From assembly GCF_003437535.1 (NCBI RefSeq), contig NZ_QSQT01000006.1:62001-126000 (forward strand): 64,000 nt of DNA, read 5' to 3'. The position numbers and the translations under genes were made by a program. The notes below the pieces were generated by a model. It ran no database searches. It saw only the letters and a list, made by a program, of their open reading frames with translations, and was not told the DNA's origin. Of the stretch, positions 27,462-37,018 are shown piece by piece. The stretch's first letter is position 1; each line of letters begins with the position of its first letter. This DNA comes from Phocaeicola plebeius (GTDB taxonomy: Bacteria; Bacteroidota; Bacteroidia; Bacteroidales; Bacteroidaceae).

Positions 27462-28853
27462 ATGTTTGATTCTCTTACTTATCAAAAACGTCGGAAAGCG
27501 CTGCGGGAAAAGATGAGCAACGGTATCATTCTTATTTTAGGAAACAATGAAGCACCGGCCAACTACCCCGACAACACATACAAGTTCAGACAAGACAGTT
27601 CTTTTGTCTATTTCTTCGGACATTCACACCCGGGTTATGCCGGCATCATCGACATAGACAATGGCAAAGATTATTTCTTTGGAAATGATGTCGACATGGA
27701 CGACATCATCTGGATGGGCCCGCAACCCAGTGTAAAAGAACTGGCGGCACAGGTGGGAGTTGAGAAAAGCTATCCTTTCGATATGTTGAAAGAAATAGTG
27801 GGAAAAGCCATCGCTCAGCGAAGAAAAATCCACTTCCTCCCTCCCTATCGCTACGATAATATGATGCTGCTGGAAGATTTGACAGGTATCCGGGCATCCA
27901 TGACTAAACAGCACGCTTCTCTTGAACTGATTAAGGCGGTCGTATCGTTGCGTTCAGTAAAAGAAGAATGTGAAATCGCAGAAATCGACAAGGCCTGCAA
28001 CGTAGGATATGAAATGCATACGGCAGCCATGCGTCTGTGCAAACCGGGAGTATCCGAGCAATACATAGCCGGAGTGCTTGACGGTATCGCTTCATCTTAC
28101 GGACGAATGGTTTCATTTGCCACTATTCTTACGCAAAACGGACAGACCCTGCACAATCACGACCACAGTCACATCTTGCAAGAAGGCAGACTAATGCTGA
28201 CGGATGCAGGAGCCGAACTGATGAATTATTACTGTTCAGACCATACCCGTACAATCCCTGTAGGAGGAAAATTTACTGGTCGCCAGCGTGACATCTACGG
28301 CATCGTACTTGCCTGCCATGACAAGGCACTGGAACTGGCACGACCAGGAGTGACATACAAGTCGGTACACCTGGAAGTATGTAAGGTACTTACAGAAGGG
28401 CTGAAAGGACTGGGCTTGATGAAAGGAAATACCGATGAAGCTGTAGCTGCAGGCGCTCATGCCTTATTCCTGCCGCACGGATTGGGACACATGATGGGAC
28501 TGGACGTACACGATATGGAAGACTTAGGCCAGTGCTACGTGGGTTATGACGAAGAAGTGCAACCATCCACTCAGTTCGGACTGGCTTCGCTCCGTATGGG
28601 AAGAAAACTCCAGAAGGGTTTTGTCATTACCGATGAACCGGGATGCTACTTTATTCCAGCCCTGATTGATAAATGGAAGGCAGAAAAACTACACACCAAT
28701 TTCTTGAATTTCGATGAAATCGAAAAATACAAGGACTTCGGAGGTATCCGTCTGGAAGATGATATCCTGATTACCGAAAACGGATCCAGATTCCTGGGCG
28801 AAAAACGTATCCCCATCACGTTTGATGAGGTAGAAGCCATCATGAATGAATAA
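27462..28853 (+). CDS. pepP: Xaa-Pro aminopeptidase (aminopeptidase P, M24B)
   Basis: Cytoplasmic metallopeptidase that removes the residue before proline. It has 463 residues from the ATG at 27462 (MFDSLTYQKRRKALREKM, typical of AMP-N). The frame is open 93 bases further upstream, but that part overlaps the promoter. The pita-bread domain has the metal ligands in LTDAGAEL and SDHTRTIPVGGKF (Asp, Asp), LPHGLGHMMGLDVHD (His), ITDEPGCYF (Glu) and IRLEDDILIT (Glu). It is complete, with normal length. Confidence 0.93.
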   Translation: MFDSLTYQKRRKALREKMSNGIILILGNNEAPANYPDNTYKFRQDSSFVYFFGHSHPGYAGIIDIDNGKDYFFGNDVDMDDIIWMGPQPSVKELAAQVGVEKSYPFDMLKEIVGKAIAQRRKIHFLPPYRYDNMMLLEDLTGIRASMTKQHASLELIKAVVSLRSVKEECEIAEIDKACNVGYEMHTAAMRLCKPGVSEQYIAGVLDGIASSYGRMVSFATILTQNGQTLHNHDHSHILQEGRLMLTDAGAELMNYYCSDHTRTIPVGGKFTGRQRDIYGIVLACHDKALELARPGVTYKSVHLEVCKVLTEGLKGLGLMKGNTDEAVAAGAHALFLPHGLGHMMGLDVHDMEDLGQCYVGYDEEVQPSTQFGLASLRMGRKLQKGFVITDEPGCYFIPALIDKWKAEKLHTNFLNFDEIEKYKDFGGIRLEDDILITENGSRFLGEKRIPITFDEVEAIMNE

Positions 28854-28893
28854 TTACGTATTTATTAACTCTATAACCATAAAGATCAAAACA

Positions 28894-30087
28894 ATGAACA
28901 AACTGATTTTAGTAGCTGTTGCAGGACTTTGCTTTGGTAACATCTATGCAAAAAATCCGAAGAAAGACAAAGCTGAAGAAGGATTCGTATTTACAACCGT
29001 AAAAGAAAACCCTATTACTTCCATAAAGAACCAGAATCGTTCAAGTACATGCTGGTCATTCTCCAGCCTTGGATTTCTGGAATCAGAATTGCTGCGTGAA
29101 GGAAAAGGAGAGTTTGACCTTTCTGAAATGTTTGTAGTGCACAAAACCATGGAAGACCGTGCGGTAAATTATGTACGCTATCACGGAGATGCTTCGTTCT
29201 CACCGGGCGGAAGCTTTGAAGACATCGTTTTCTGCTACAAGAATTACGGTATGGTTCCTCAGGACGTAATGCCGGGTATCGAATACGGTGACTCACTGCC
29301 TAACCACAATGAGCTGGATGCGGTAGCTGGAGCATACGTACAAGCTATTGGAAAAGGCAATCAGAGCAAACTGAGTCCGGTATGGAAAAAAGGCGTCACA
29401 GCCATTTACGATACTTACCTGGGAGAATGTCCAAAAGAATTTACCTACAAAGGAAAGACTTACACTCCGAGAACATTTGCAGATGAAGTGCTTGGACTGA
29501 ATATGAACGACTATGTATCACTGACTTCTTACACACATCATCCTTTCTACCAGACCTTCAGCATCGAGGTACAGGACAACTGGCGCAACGCATTGTCTTA
29601 CAACTTGCCTATCGATGAACTGATGGAAGTGATGGACAATGCCATCAACAACGGATATACTTTCGCATGGGGAGCTGATGTCAGCGAAGAAGGATTTACC
29701 CGCGACGGTATTGCCGTATGTCCGAATGCAGAAAAAGGAGCCGAACTGACTGGTTCAGATATGGCACACTGGCTGGGCTTGAGCAAAGCAGACAAGCGCA
29801 AGGAACTGACCAGCAAACCGCTTCCTGAAATTGAAGTGACTCAGGAAATGCGTCAGGTAGCATTCGACAACTGGGAAACTACCGATGACCACGGAATGCT
29901 TATCTACGGTATCGCTAAAGACCAGAACGGCAAAGAATACTACATGGTGAAAAACTCATGGGGATTAAGCGGCAAGTACAAAGGTATCTGGTATGCATCT
30001 AAAGCTTTTGCCAAATACAAAACCATGAACATACTGGTGAACAAGAAAGCAATCCCTGCACACATCGCAAAAAAATTAGGATTCTAA
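28894..30087 (+). CDS. C1-family cysteine peptidase, bleomycin-hydrolase/PepC type, exported
   Basis: Papain-fold peptidase. From the ATG at 28894 there is a signal peptide (MNKLILVAVAGLCFGNIYA), then the catalytic Cys53 in NRSSTCWSFSSLGFLESELLR, the His in TTDDHGMLIYG and the Asn in YYMVKNSWG. It has 397 residues, with the long inserts of the aminopeptidase C family. The signal peptide points to periplasmic use, unlike cytosolic PepC. It begins 40 bases after pepP and may be co-transcribed, which would make a two-gene peptidase operon. Confidence 0.9.
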   Translation: MNKLILVAVAGLCFGNIYAKNPKKDKAEEGFVFTTVKENPITSIKNQNRSSTCWSFSSLGFLESELLREGKGEFDLSEMFVVHKTMEDRAVNYVRYHGDASFSPGGSFEDIVFCYKNYGMVPQDVMPGIEYGDSLPNHNELDAVAGAYVQAIGKGNQSKLSPVWKKGVTAIYDTYLGECPKEFTYKGKTYTPRTFADEVLGLNMNDYVSLTSYTHHPFYQTFSIEVQDNWRNALSYNLPIDELMEVMDNAINNGYTFAWGADVSEEGFTRDGIAVCPNAEKGAELTGSDMAHWLGLSKADKRKELTSKPLPEIEVTQEMRQVAFDNWETTDDHGMLIYGIAKDQNGKEYYMVKNSWGLSGKYKGIWYASKAFAKYKTMNILVNKKAIPAHIAKKLGF

Positions 30088-30115
30088 GGTCCTATTATAT
30101 AGACTAATTATAAAT

Positions 30116-30165
30116 AAAAAGCGGCTCGTTCCATAAATTTAAGATGGAATGAGCCGCTTTTTTCT
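30116..30165. terminator. Terminator after the C1 peptidase gene
   Basis: AAAAGCGGCTCGTTCCAT (30117-30134) pairs with the near-complement at 30144-30160, followed by T residues and preceded by A residues. Confidence 0.88.
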
Positions 30166-30321
30166 TTCTTTTTACTAATTTTACGGATTGAAGTGGATAA
30201 GAAGATTTTATCCAATTACAAGTTTTGCCGATTTGGTTACTGCAACAAAGTCGTACAGGCTTACAACCGGCAGATTGGCGAACCCCCACCCGAAAAGAAA
30301 AAAAAGAAAAAACATATATAA

Positions 30322-32043
30322 ATGAACTACAAATGGAACTATCAACCTCCAACACTTCAAGAAAGAGAAGCTGCCAGAGCCCTCTCCAGAGAGATTGGCA
30401 TCAGTCCTATTTTATGTAAGCTACTGCAGGAAAGAGGTATCCATTCTGCCGCAGAGGCCAAACGGTTTTTCCGACCTCAGCTTAATGACCTCCATGACCC
30501 GTTCCTAATGAACGACATGGACGTGGCAGTGGAACGCCTAAACCTGGCCATGGGACGAAAAGAGCGTATCCTGGTGTATGGAGATTATGACGTGGACGGC
30601 ACTACGGCTGTCGCCCTTGTTTTCAAATTTCTTCAACAGTTCTACTCGAACATCGATTATTATATCCCCGACCGATATAATGAAGGGTATGGTGTGTCAA
30701 AAAAGGGAGTCGACTATGCTTACTCTACCGGAGTAAAACTGGTCATCGTACTGGACTGTGGTATCAAGGCGGTAGAAGAAATCAGTTACGCCAAAGAAAA
30801 AGGCATCGATTTCATTATCTGCGACCATCATGTACCCGATGAGGTACTTCCTCCTGCTGCCGCCATTCTGAATGCCAAGCGTCCGGATTCTACGTATCCA
30901 TACGAACACCTGTCTGGTTGCGGAGTAGGATTCAAGTTTATGCAAGCTTTTGCCCAGAACAACGGCATTGAGTTTCATCAGCTTACTCCCCTGCTCGATT
31001 TGGTAGCAGTCAGCATCGCATCCGACATTGTACCTATTATGGGAGAAAACCGTATTTTGGCCTATCACGGACTGCGTCAGCTCAATGCTAATCCCAGCAT
31101 CGGCCTGAAAGCCATTATTGATGTATGCGGACTGGCTGAAAAAGAAATTACGATGAGTGACATCGTATTCAAGATAGGTCCCCGCATCAATGCTTCGGGA
31201 AGAATACAAAACGGAAAGGAAGCGGTCGACTTGCTGATTGAAAAGGATTTTGCGTCTGCATTGAAAAAGAGCAACCGCATCAACAGCTACAACGAAACGC
31301 GTAAGGACCTCGACAAGAACATGACAGAAGAGGCCAATAAAATCGTGGATAACCTGTCCGACTTGTCTGAAAGAAGATCTATCGTGATTTTCAATGAGGA
31401 CTGGCACAAGGGAGTCATCGGAATTGTCGCTTCGCGTCTGACGGAAATCTACTACCGTCCTGCCGTGGTCTTGACACGTACCGAGAACCTGGCTACGGGA
31501 TCAGCACGTTCTGTTTCCGGCTTCGATGTATACAAAGCCATAGAACATTGCCGTGACCTACTGGAGAATTTTGGCGGGCATACCTATGCGGCCGGTTTAT
31601 CCATGAAGGTGGAAAATGTGCCGGAATTTACCAGACGGTTTGAAGAATACGTAACCAACCACATTCTTCCGGAGCAGACCAACGCTACCATCCAGATTGA
31701 TGCACAACTGGACTTCAGAGACATTACTCCGAAGTTTTTCTTCGACCTGAAGAAGTTCAACCCATTTGGTCCAGAGAACCACAAGCCTGTTTTCGCAACC
31801 TTGAATGTGTACGATTATGGTACCAGCAAGGTGGTAGGAAGAGACCAGGAACACATCAAACTGGAACTGGTGGACAACAAGTCGAACAACGTCATGAACG
31901 GTATCGCTTTCGGACAAAGTTCACAGGTGCGTTACATCAAGACCAAACAGTCGTTCAATATCTGTTATACCATTGAGGAAAATACCCATAAGCGGGGAGA
32001 AATCCAACTACAGATAGAAGACATCAAGCCCAGTCGAAGTTAG
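30322..32043 (+). CDS. recJ: Single-stranded-DNA-specific exonuclease RecJ
   Basis: 5'-3' ssDNA exonuclease for recombination and repair. It has 573 residues. DHH-phosphoesterase motifs: VYGDYDVDGTTAVAL (about residues 74-88), VLDCGIK and ICDHHVPDE. The DHHA1 part follows with GRINASGRIQNGKEAVDLL and the GGHTYAAGLSM motif, and the C-terminal RecJ OB domain (DFRDITPKFFFDLKKFNPFGPENHKPVF). Only 6 bases separate it from recQ, so the two RecF-pathway enzymes are coupled in one operon. Confidence 0.95.
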   Translation: MNYKWNYQPPTLQEREAARALSREIGISPILCKLLQERGIHSAAEAKRFFRPQLNDLHDPFLMNDMDVAVERLNLAMGRKERILVYGDYDVDGTTAVALVFKFLQQFYSNIDYYIPDRYNEGYGVSKKGVDYAYSTGVKLVIVLDCGIKAVEEISYAKEKGIDFIICDHHVPDEVLPPAAAILNAKRPDSTYPYEHLSGCGVGFKFMQAFAQNNGIEFHQLTPLLDLVAVSIASDIVPIMGENRILAYHGLRQLNANPSIGLKAIIDVCGLAEKEITMSDIVFKIGPRINASGRIQNGKEAVDLLIEKDFASALKKSNRINSYNETRKDLDKNMTEEANKIVDNLSDLSERRSIVIFNEDWHKGVIGIVASRLTEIYYRPAVVLTRTENLATGSARSVSGFDVYKAIEHCRDLLENFGGHTYAAGLSMKVENVPEFTRRFEEYVTNHILPEQTNATIQIDAQLDFRDITPKFFFDLKKFNPFGPENHKPVFATLNVYDYGTSKVVGRDQEHIKLELVDNKSNNVMNGIAFGQSSQVRYIKTKQSFNICYTIEENTHKRGEIQLQIEDIKPSRS

Positions 32044-32049
32044 CGACTC

Positions 32050-33945
32050 ATGACTGACTACCGAAAAATCCTGAAACAATACTGGGGATATGACAATTTC
32101 CGAGGCATACAGGAAGACATTATCCGCAGCATAGGCGAAGGCCGGGACACATTGGGACTCATGCCCACAGGAGGTGGTAAATCCATCACCTTTCAAGTGC
32201 CCGCCCTCGCCCAAGAAGGGTTATGCCTGGTCATTACCCCTCTGATTGCCCTGATGAAAGACCAGGTGAGAAACCTGCGCGAACGGGGCATCAAAGCAAC
32301 CGCCATCTATTCCGGCATGACGCGCGAAGAGATTGTCATCGCATTGGAGAACTGCATCTTCGGCAACTACAAATTCCTTTATGTATCTCCGGAAAGACTG
32401 GACACCGAAATCTTTCAAATCAAACTCCGCAGCATGCACGTCAGCCTCATCACCGTGGATGAGTCACACTGCATCTCGCAATGGGGATACGACTTCCGCC
32501 CTGCTTACCTGAAAATAGCGGATATACGTCAGCTACTCCCGGAAGTTCCCGTCATCGCACTGACGGCCACTGCCACTCCGGAAGTGGTCAGCGACATCCA
32601 GCAACGCCTTCAGTTCCGCCAGGAAAATGTGTTCCGCATGAGCTTTGAACGGAAGAACCTGGCCTACGTGGTACGTCATACGGAAGACAAGGAAAGCGAA
32701 CTGCTCCACATCCTGCAACGCGTCGACGGGTCGGGAATTGTCTATACCCGCAACCGGAAAAAGACGAAAGAGATTTCCCAGTTCCTGAACCGCAACCACA
32801 TCACAGCCACTTTTTATCATGCCGGACTCAACGACGAGACCAAAGATTCCCGACAAAAAGCCTGGCTGAAAGGAGAATTCCGTGTAATGGTAGCCACCAA
32901 TGCCTTTGGTATGGGAATTGACAAACCAGACGTACGCGTGGTTATCCATGCCGATGTGCCCGACTCGCCCGAAGCCTACTTTCAGGAAGCCGGACGAGCT
33001 GGAAGAGACGGCATGAAAGCCTATGCCGTACTGCTGTTCTGTGCCCGCGATAAAATCACACTCAAACAGCGGGTAAGCGATACATTTCCCGAGAAAAGTT
33101 ATATCCGAAAAATTTACGAAGACATCAACTTCTATTACCAAATGGCCATGGGAGACGGAAGAGGCTGCACCTTCGCGTTCAATATCGATGAATTCTGCCG
33201 TAACTTCAGGCACTTTCCCGTACAGACCGACAGTGCCTTGAAAATCCTGACTCGCGCAGGCTATCTGGAATATACCGATGAGCAAGATAATGCTTCGCGC
33301 ATCATGTTCACCATCACCAAGGAAGAACTGTACCGCATCCGCGAACAAAGCGAAGACACAGAGAAACTGCTTCGTATCCTACTGAGAACCTACACCGGGC
33401 TTTTCACGGACTATGCTTATTTCAGTGAAGACAATCTGTCGACCCGTTCGGGACTGAGCAAACAACAAATCTATGAAACCCTGCTCTCGCTGAGCCGGCA
33501 GCATATCCTGCATTATATCCCCGCAAAAAAGACACCTTACATTATCTATACGCGCGAAAGACAAGAAACGGAACGCGTTTATTTAAGTAAGGAAGTCTAC
33601 GAAGACAGAAAAGAAAGCTATGTGCAGCGTATCAACGCCATGATAGAATATGCAGAAAGCGAGAACCGCTGCCGAAGCCGGATGCTGTTACGCTATTTCG
33701 GTGAAAAGAACGAGCACAATTGCGGGCAATGTGACGTATGCCTGCAGCAACATCAGTCCGGCCTAAAGTCGGGAGAGTTTGAAGCCATCAGTCAGCAATT
33801 GCAAGCATTACTGAAAGAAAATCCGCTTTCGTTGCAAGAGATAAAGGACAAAATGCAAGTAACTGAAAACCACCTGATTAAAGTGGTATCCTACTTAGTT
33901 TCCGAGGAAATCATCCGGCAAGAGAACGGTTACCTGAAATTCTAA
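32050..33945 (+). CDS. recQ: ATP-dependent DNA helicase RecQ
   Basis: 3'-5' DNA helicase. It has 631 residues with motif I MPTGGGKSITFQ, motif II DESHCISQWGYDFRP, motif VI QEAGRAGRDG and the RQC zinc ligands (CRSRMLLRYFGEKNEHNCGQCDVC, about residues 535-560). The C-terminal part is a short winged-helix-like segment (LLKENPLSLQEIKDKMQ) with no clear HRDC domain, so it may be one of several RecQ paralogues in the genome. It is co-transcribed with recJ. A 22-base repeat array begins 32 bases after its stop codon. Confidence 0.94.
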   Translation: MTDYRKILKQYWGYDNFRGIQEDIIRSIGEGRDTLGLMPTGGGKSITFQVPALAQEGLCLVITPLIALMKDQVRNLRERGIKATAIYSGMTREEIVIALENCIFGNYKFLYVSPERLDTEIFQIKLRSMHVSLITVDESHCISQWGYDFRPAYLKIADIRQLLPEVPVIALTATATPEVVSDIQQRLQFRQENVFRMSFERKNLAYVVRHTEDKESELLHILQRVDGSGIVYTRNRKKTKEISQFLNRNHITATFYHAGLNDETKDSRQKAWLKGEFRVMVATNAFGMGIDKPDVRVVIHADVPDSPEAYFQEAGRAGRDGMKAYAVLLFCARDKITLKQRVSDTFPEKSYIRKIYEDINFYYQMAMGDGRGCTFAFNIDEFCRNFRHFPVQTDSALKILTRAGYLEYTDEQDNASRIMFTITKEELYRIREQSEDTEKLLRILLRTYTGLFTDYAYFSEDNLSTRSGLSKQQIYETLLSLSRQHILHYIPAKKTPYIIYTRERQETERVYLSKEVYEDRKESYVQRINAMIEYAESENRCRSRMLLRYFGEKNEHNCGQCDVCLQQHQSGLKSGEFEAISQQLQALLKENPLSLQEIKDKMQVTENHLIKVVSYLVSEEIIRQENGYLKF

Positions 33946-33976
33946 CACACTCATTATAAACCTATTGTTACTTTTC

Positions 33977-34064
33977 AGTACTTCTTAGGCAGTACTGAAG
34001 TACTTCCCCGAAAGTATTCGAGTACTTCCTTGAAAGTACTGGAGTACTCCTTCGGAAGTACTGA
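33977..34064. repeat. Array of four 22-base palindromic units between recQ and marR
   Basis: Four contiguous units start at 33977, 33999, 34021 and 34043, exactly 22 bases apart, on the plan AGTACTTCC, short centre, GAAAGTACT, two bases. Each unit is an imperfect inverted repeat (AGTACTT and AAGTACT arms). The array ends 86 bases before a possible -7 element (TATATTTG, 34150-34157) of the MarR operon. The sequence is unrelated to the arrays at 8.9 and 54.0 kb, but the period is the same. Confidence 0.9.
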
Positions 34065-34188
34065 GAATTTCCCCCTCCGCTTTCAAATGAAAGCACAGGT
34101 TTCTCCCTACAAAATAGTCAAATATTTTACTACTTCAAAAAAAAGGAGCTATATTTGTAGCCGGATAACTAAAAAATCACCTCATAAA

Positions 34189-34629
34189 ATGAAAGAAGGA
34201 AACGAGTTCCGGGAACTCATGATACAAATTTTCCGCACTCGCATGGCCTTTCGACGCGCCATGCAACGCACCCTAAAAGATAATAATGCTGGCATCACCT
34301 TCGAAATGCTTCAAGTTTTAAGCAGTCTCTGGCATGAACAGGGCATTACCCAACAGGCACTGGCTGAACGTACAGCCAAGGACAAAGCCTGCCTGACCAA
34401 TCTGATGAACAACCTGGAAAAGAAGGGATATGTCTACCGGAAAGAGGATACGAACGACCGACGCAACAAACTGGTGTACCTCACTCCTGAAGGGGAAGCA
34501 CTTAAAGTCCAGATTCGCCCGATTCTTAATCTGGTATACGCCAATGCAGAAGAAATATTGTCTACCGAACGAACGGCAAAGATATTATCTGAATTAAAAA
34601 CAGTACAAAATGTCCTTGAAGGTTTCTAA
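34189..34629 (+). CDS. MarR-family transcriptional regulator
   Basis: Probable repressor of the efflux operon it heads. From the ATG at 34189 it has 146 residues with the winged-helix core GITQQALAERTAKDKACLTNLMNNLEKKGYVYRKEDTNDRRNKLVYLTPEG, the canonical MarR signature. The frame is open upstream into the repeat array, but those residues lie before the promoter-like TATATTTG (34150-34157). The last 20 bases overlap the TolC-type gene in another frame, so the two are translationally linked. Confidence 0.93.
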   Translation: MKEGNEFRELMIQIFRTRMAFRRAMQRTLKDNNAGITFEMLQVLSSLWHEQGITQQALAERTAKDKACLTNLMNNLEKKGYVYRKEDTNDRRNKLVYLTPEGEALKVQIRPILNLVYANAEEILSTERTAKILSELKTVQNVLEGF

Positions 34630-35932
34630 CATCATACGAAAACTGATTTTTACAGGTAGTCTGTTTTGGGCTGTTTCCGCACAGGCACAGCAGGACTCTT
34701 TATTCTTGTCGGTCGAACAACTGTTCGAATCGGGCATCAAAAGCAGCCTGCAATTGCAGAGTGACAGCCTGAAAGAAAGAATGGCTTATGAACGGAAATT
34801 GTATGCCAAAACCGGCCTGCTTCCTGATTTGGAAATAGGGCTGAAAGGAGGCATCATCGGTCAGCCCGTGGTCTTTCAGAACGGGCTTTCCAACCCCACC
34901 TACCCTGATACTCCGGACTGGTCGCAGAATTATACGGTCGACTTTAACCAGCCGCTTTATCAGGGAGGAAAAATCCGCCGTTCCATCCAGAAGGCAGACA
35001 TTGAAACCGAAATAGCCAGACTGCAACGGATGACGAATCAGGCCGACATCAAATTGGGATTACTCAACCAGTACCTGACGCTTTTCACCTTATTCAAACA
35101 GCATCTTGTACTTACCCGTAACATCGAAGAATCCGAACGTCGCCTGCAAGATATACGTCAAATGAAGAAAGAGGGACTTATCACCAACAATGACGTATTG
35201 CGCAGCGAAATGCAACTGACCAATGACCGGCTGTCTTTGCAGGAAACGGAAAACAGCATTCACATCGTGTCGCAACAACTAAACCTGTTGTTAGGAAACG
35301 ACCGTAACCCGATTATTACGCCCGACACGACACTGCTTCAGCAAGCTACTCCGCTGGACAGCTACGACGACTACCTCCTGTCAGCCTACGAGCTGGCACC
35401 AGACATGCAACTGCTACGCAAGGAAACCGAACTGGCCCAGAACCAGATAGAGATAGACCGTGCCTCACGCAGGCCGAACATCAACCTGTATGCGTCGAAC
35501 ACCCTGGCCCGCCCCATTACGCGTACCATGACCGACTTATACAACAATAACTGGAACATCGGACTTTCCGTGTCGTATCCGCTCTCTTCCTTATTCAAGA
35601 ACGGACACAAAATCAAGGAAAGCCAGCTTCAGGTTGCCGTACAGAAAAAAGAAGAAGAACTGAAAAAACAACAGCTGCAGATGGATATTTACAACGCCAT
35701 CCTGCGCCACAAGGAAGCCTTGCAGGAAGAAGAAGCCTGGGAATTGTCGGTCTGCCAGGCACAGGAAAACTACCGCATCATGCAAAACCGTTACATGAAC
35801 CAGCTGGCCATACTCACCGACCTGCTGGATGCCAACTCCGTGTTGCTCAATGCCGAGCTACAGTTGACTTCTTCGCGCACCAGAATCATTTACACCTACT
35901 ACCAGCTGCAAAAAGCTTGCGGAAGATTATAA
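34610..35932 (+). CDS. TolC-family outer-membrane efflux protein
   Basis: Outer-membrane channel of a second tripartite pump. The 440-residue protein has a signal peptide (MSLKVSNIIRKLIFTGSLFWAVSAQA) and the TolC repeats: LSVEQLFESGIKSSLQLQSDSLKERMAYERKLYAKTGLLPDLEIGLKG in the first half and LLRKETELAQNQIEIDRASRRPNINLYAS in the second. It overlaps the marR stop and is followed by the adaptor after 21 bases. Confidence 0.92.
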   Translation: MSLKVSNIIRKLIFTGSLFWAVSAQAQQDSLFLSVEQLFESGIKSSLQLQSDSLKERMAYERKLYAKTGLLPDLEIGLKGGIIGQPVVFQNGLSNPTYPDTPDWSQNYTVDFNQPLYQGGKIRRSIQKADIETEIARLQRMTNQADIKLGLLNQYLTLFTLFKQHLVLTRNIEESERRLQDIRQMKKEGLITNNDVLRSEMQLTNDRLSLQETENSIHIVSQQLNLLLGNDRNPIITPDTTLLQQATPLDSYDDYLLSAYELAPDMQLLRKETELAQNQIEIDRASRRPNINLYASNTLARPITRTMTDLYNNNWNIGLSVSYPLSSLFKNGHKIKESQLQVAVQKKEEELKKQQLQMDIYNAILRHKEALQEEEAWELSVCQAQENYRIMQNRYMNQLAILTDLLDANSVLLNAELQLTSSRTRIIYTYYQLQKACGRL

Positions 35933-35953
35933 CTTCACTAAACTATAAAGAAT

Positions 35954-37018
35954 ATGACGCTACAAGATACACACAAGAAACTCCGGAAAAGAAGACTGCA
36001 GAACATCCTGCTCAACTTTCTATGTATTCTGATTGCCGGCTCCGGACTGATATGGGTGGCCAATTACTTTTGGAAATACATTCATTATGAAATTACGAAC
36101 GACGCCTTTATTGACCAGTACGTAAGTCCGCTGAACATCCGTGCCTCCGGCTACATCAAGGAAGTACGCTTCAAAGAACATCAGTATGTACACCAGGGAG
36201 ATACACTGCTGATACTGGACAACCGTGAGTATCAGATAAAGGTGAAAGAGGCGGAAGCTGCCCTGCTGGATGTAAAAGGTTCCAAAGAGGTACTTCATTC
36301 CGGCATAGAGACTTCACAAACCAACATCGCCGTGCAAGATGCCAATATTGCCGAAGCGAAAGCCAAATTGTGGCAGCTGGAGCAGGACTACCGCCGTTTT
36401 GCCAGACTGCTCAAAGAGGAATCTGTGCCCGAACAGCAGTATGAGCAGGCCAAAGCGTCTTACGAAGCAGCCCAGGCCCGCTATCAGGCATTGTTAGAAC
36501 AGCGAAAAGCGGCTCAATCGCAGTTCACGGAAACTACCCGACGAACCACCAGCGCAGAAGCAGCCATCTTGAGCAAGGAAGCCAGCCTGGATTTGACCCG
36601 TCTTAATTTGTCATATACCGTACTGACAGCTCCGTATGACGGTTATATGGGACGCCGAACCCTGGAACCCGGTCAATATGTACAGGCAGGACAAACCATC
36701 TCGTATCTAGTTCGGAATACGGATAAATGGGTGACAGCCAATTACAAGGAAACACAGATTATCCACATTTACATCGGACAAGAAGTACGCATCAAGGTAG
36801 ACGCCCTCCCTGGAAAAGTCTTTCACGGCACTGTAACGGCCATTTCGGAAGCCACCGGCTCCAAATATTCGCTGGTTCCTACCGACAATTCTGCCGGAAA
36901 CTTTGTCAAAGTACAGCAACGTATCCCCGTAAGAATTGACCTGAAAGACATAACTCCGGAAGAAATGAGCAGTCTGAGAGCCGGAATGATGGTAGAAACT
37001 GAAGCCTTACGCAAATGA
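35954..37018 (+). CDS. EmrA/HlyD-type membrane fusion protein
   Basis: Periplasmic adaptor of the MFS pump. It has 354 residues: one N-terminal helix (LLNFLCILIAGSGLIWVANYFW), lipoyl halves (VSPLNIRASGYIKEVRFKEHQYVHQGDTLLILD and LTAPYDGYMGRRTLEPGQYVQAGQTI), a coiled-coil hairpin of about 110 residues between them, and a barrel domain (ANYKETQIIHIYIGQEVRIKVDALPG), typical of EmrA. It overlaps the MFS gene by 4 bases. Confidence 0.92.
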   Translation: MTLQDTHKKLRKRRLQNILLNFLCILIAGSGLIWVANYFWKYIHYEITNDAFIDQYVSPLNIRASGYIKEVRFKEHQYVHQGDTLLILDNREYQIKVKEAEAALLDVKGSKEVLHSGIETSQTNIAVQDANIAEAKAKLWQLEQDYRRFARLLKEESVPEQQYEQAKASYEAAQARYQALLEQRKAAQSQFTETTRRTTSAEAAILSKEASLDLTRLNLSYTVLTAPYDGYMGRRTLEPGQYVQAGQTISYLVRNTDKWVTANYKETQIIHIYIGQEVRIKVDALPGKVFHGTVTAISEATGSKYSLVPTDNSAGNFVKVQQRIPVRIDLKDITPEEMSSLRAGMMVETEALRK

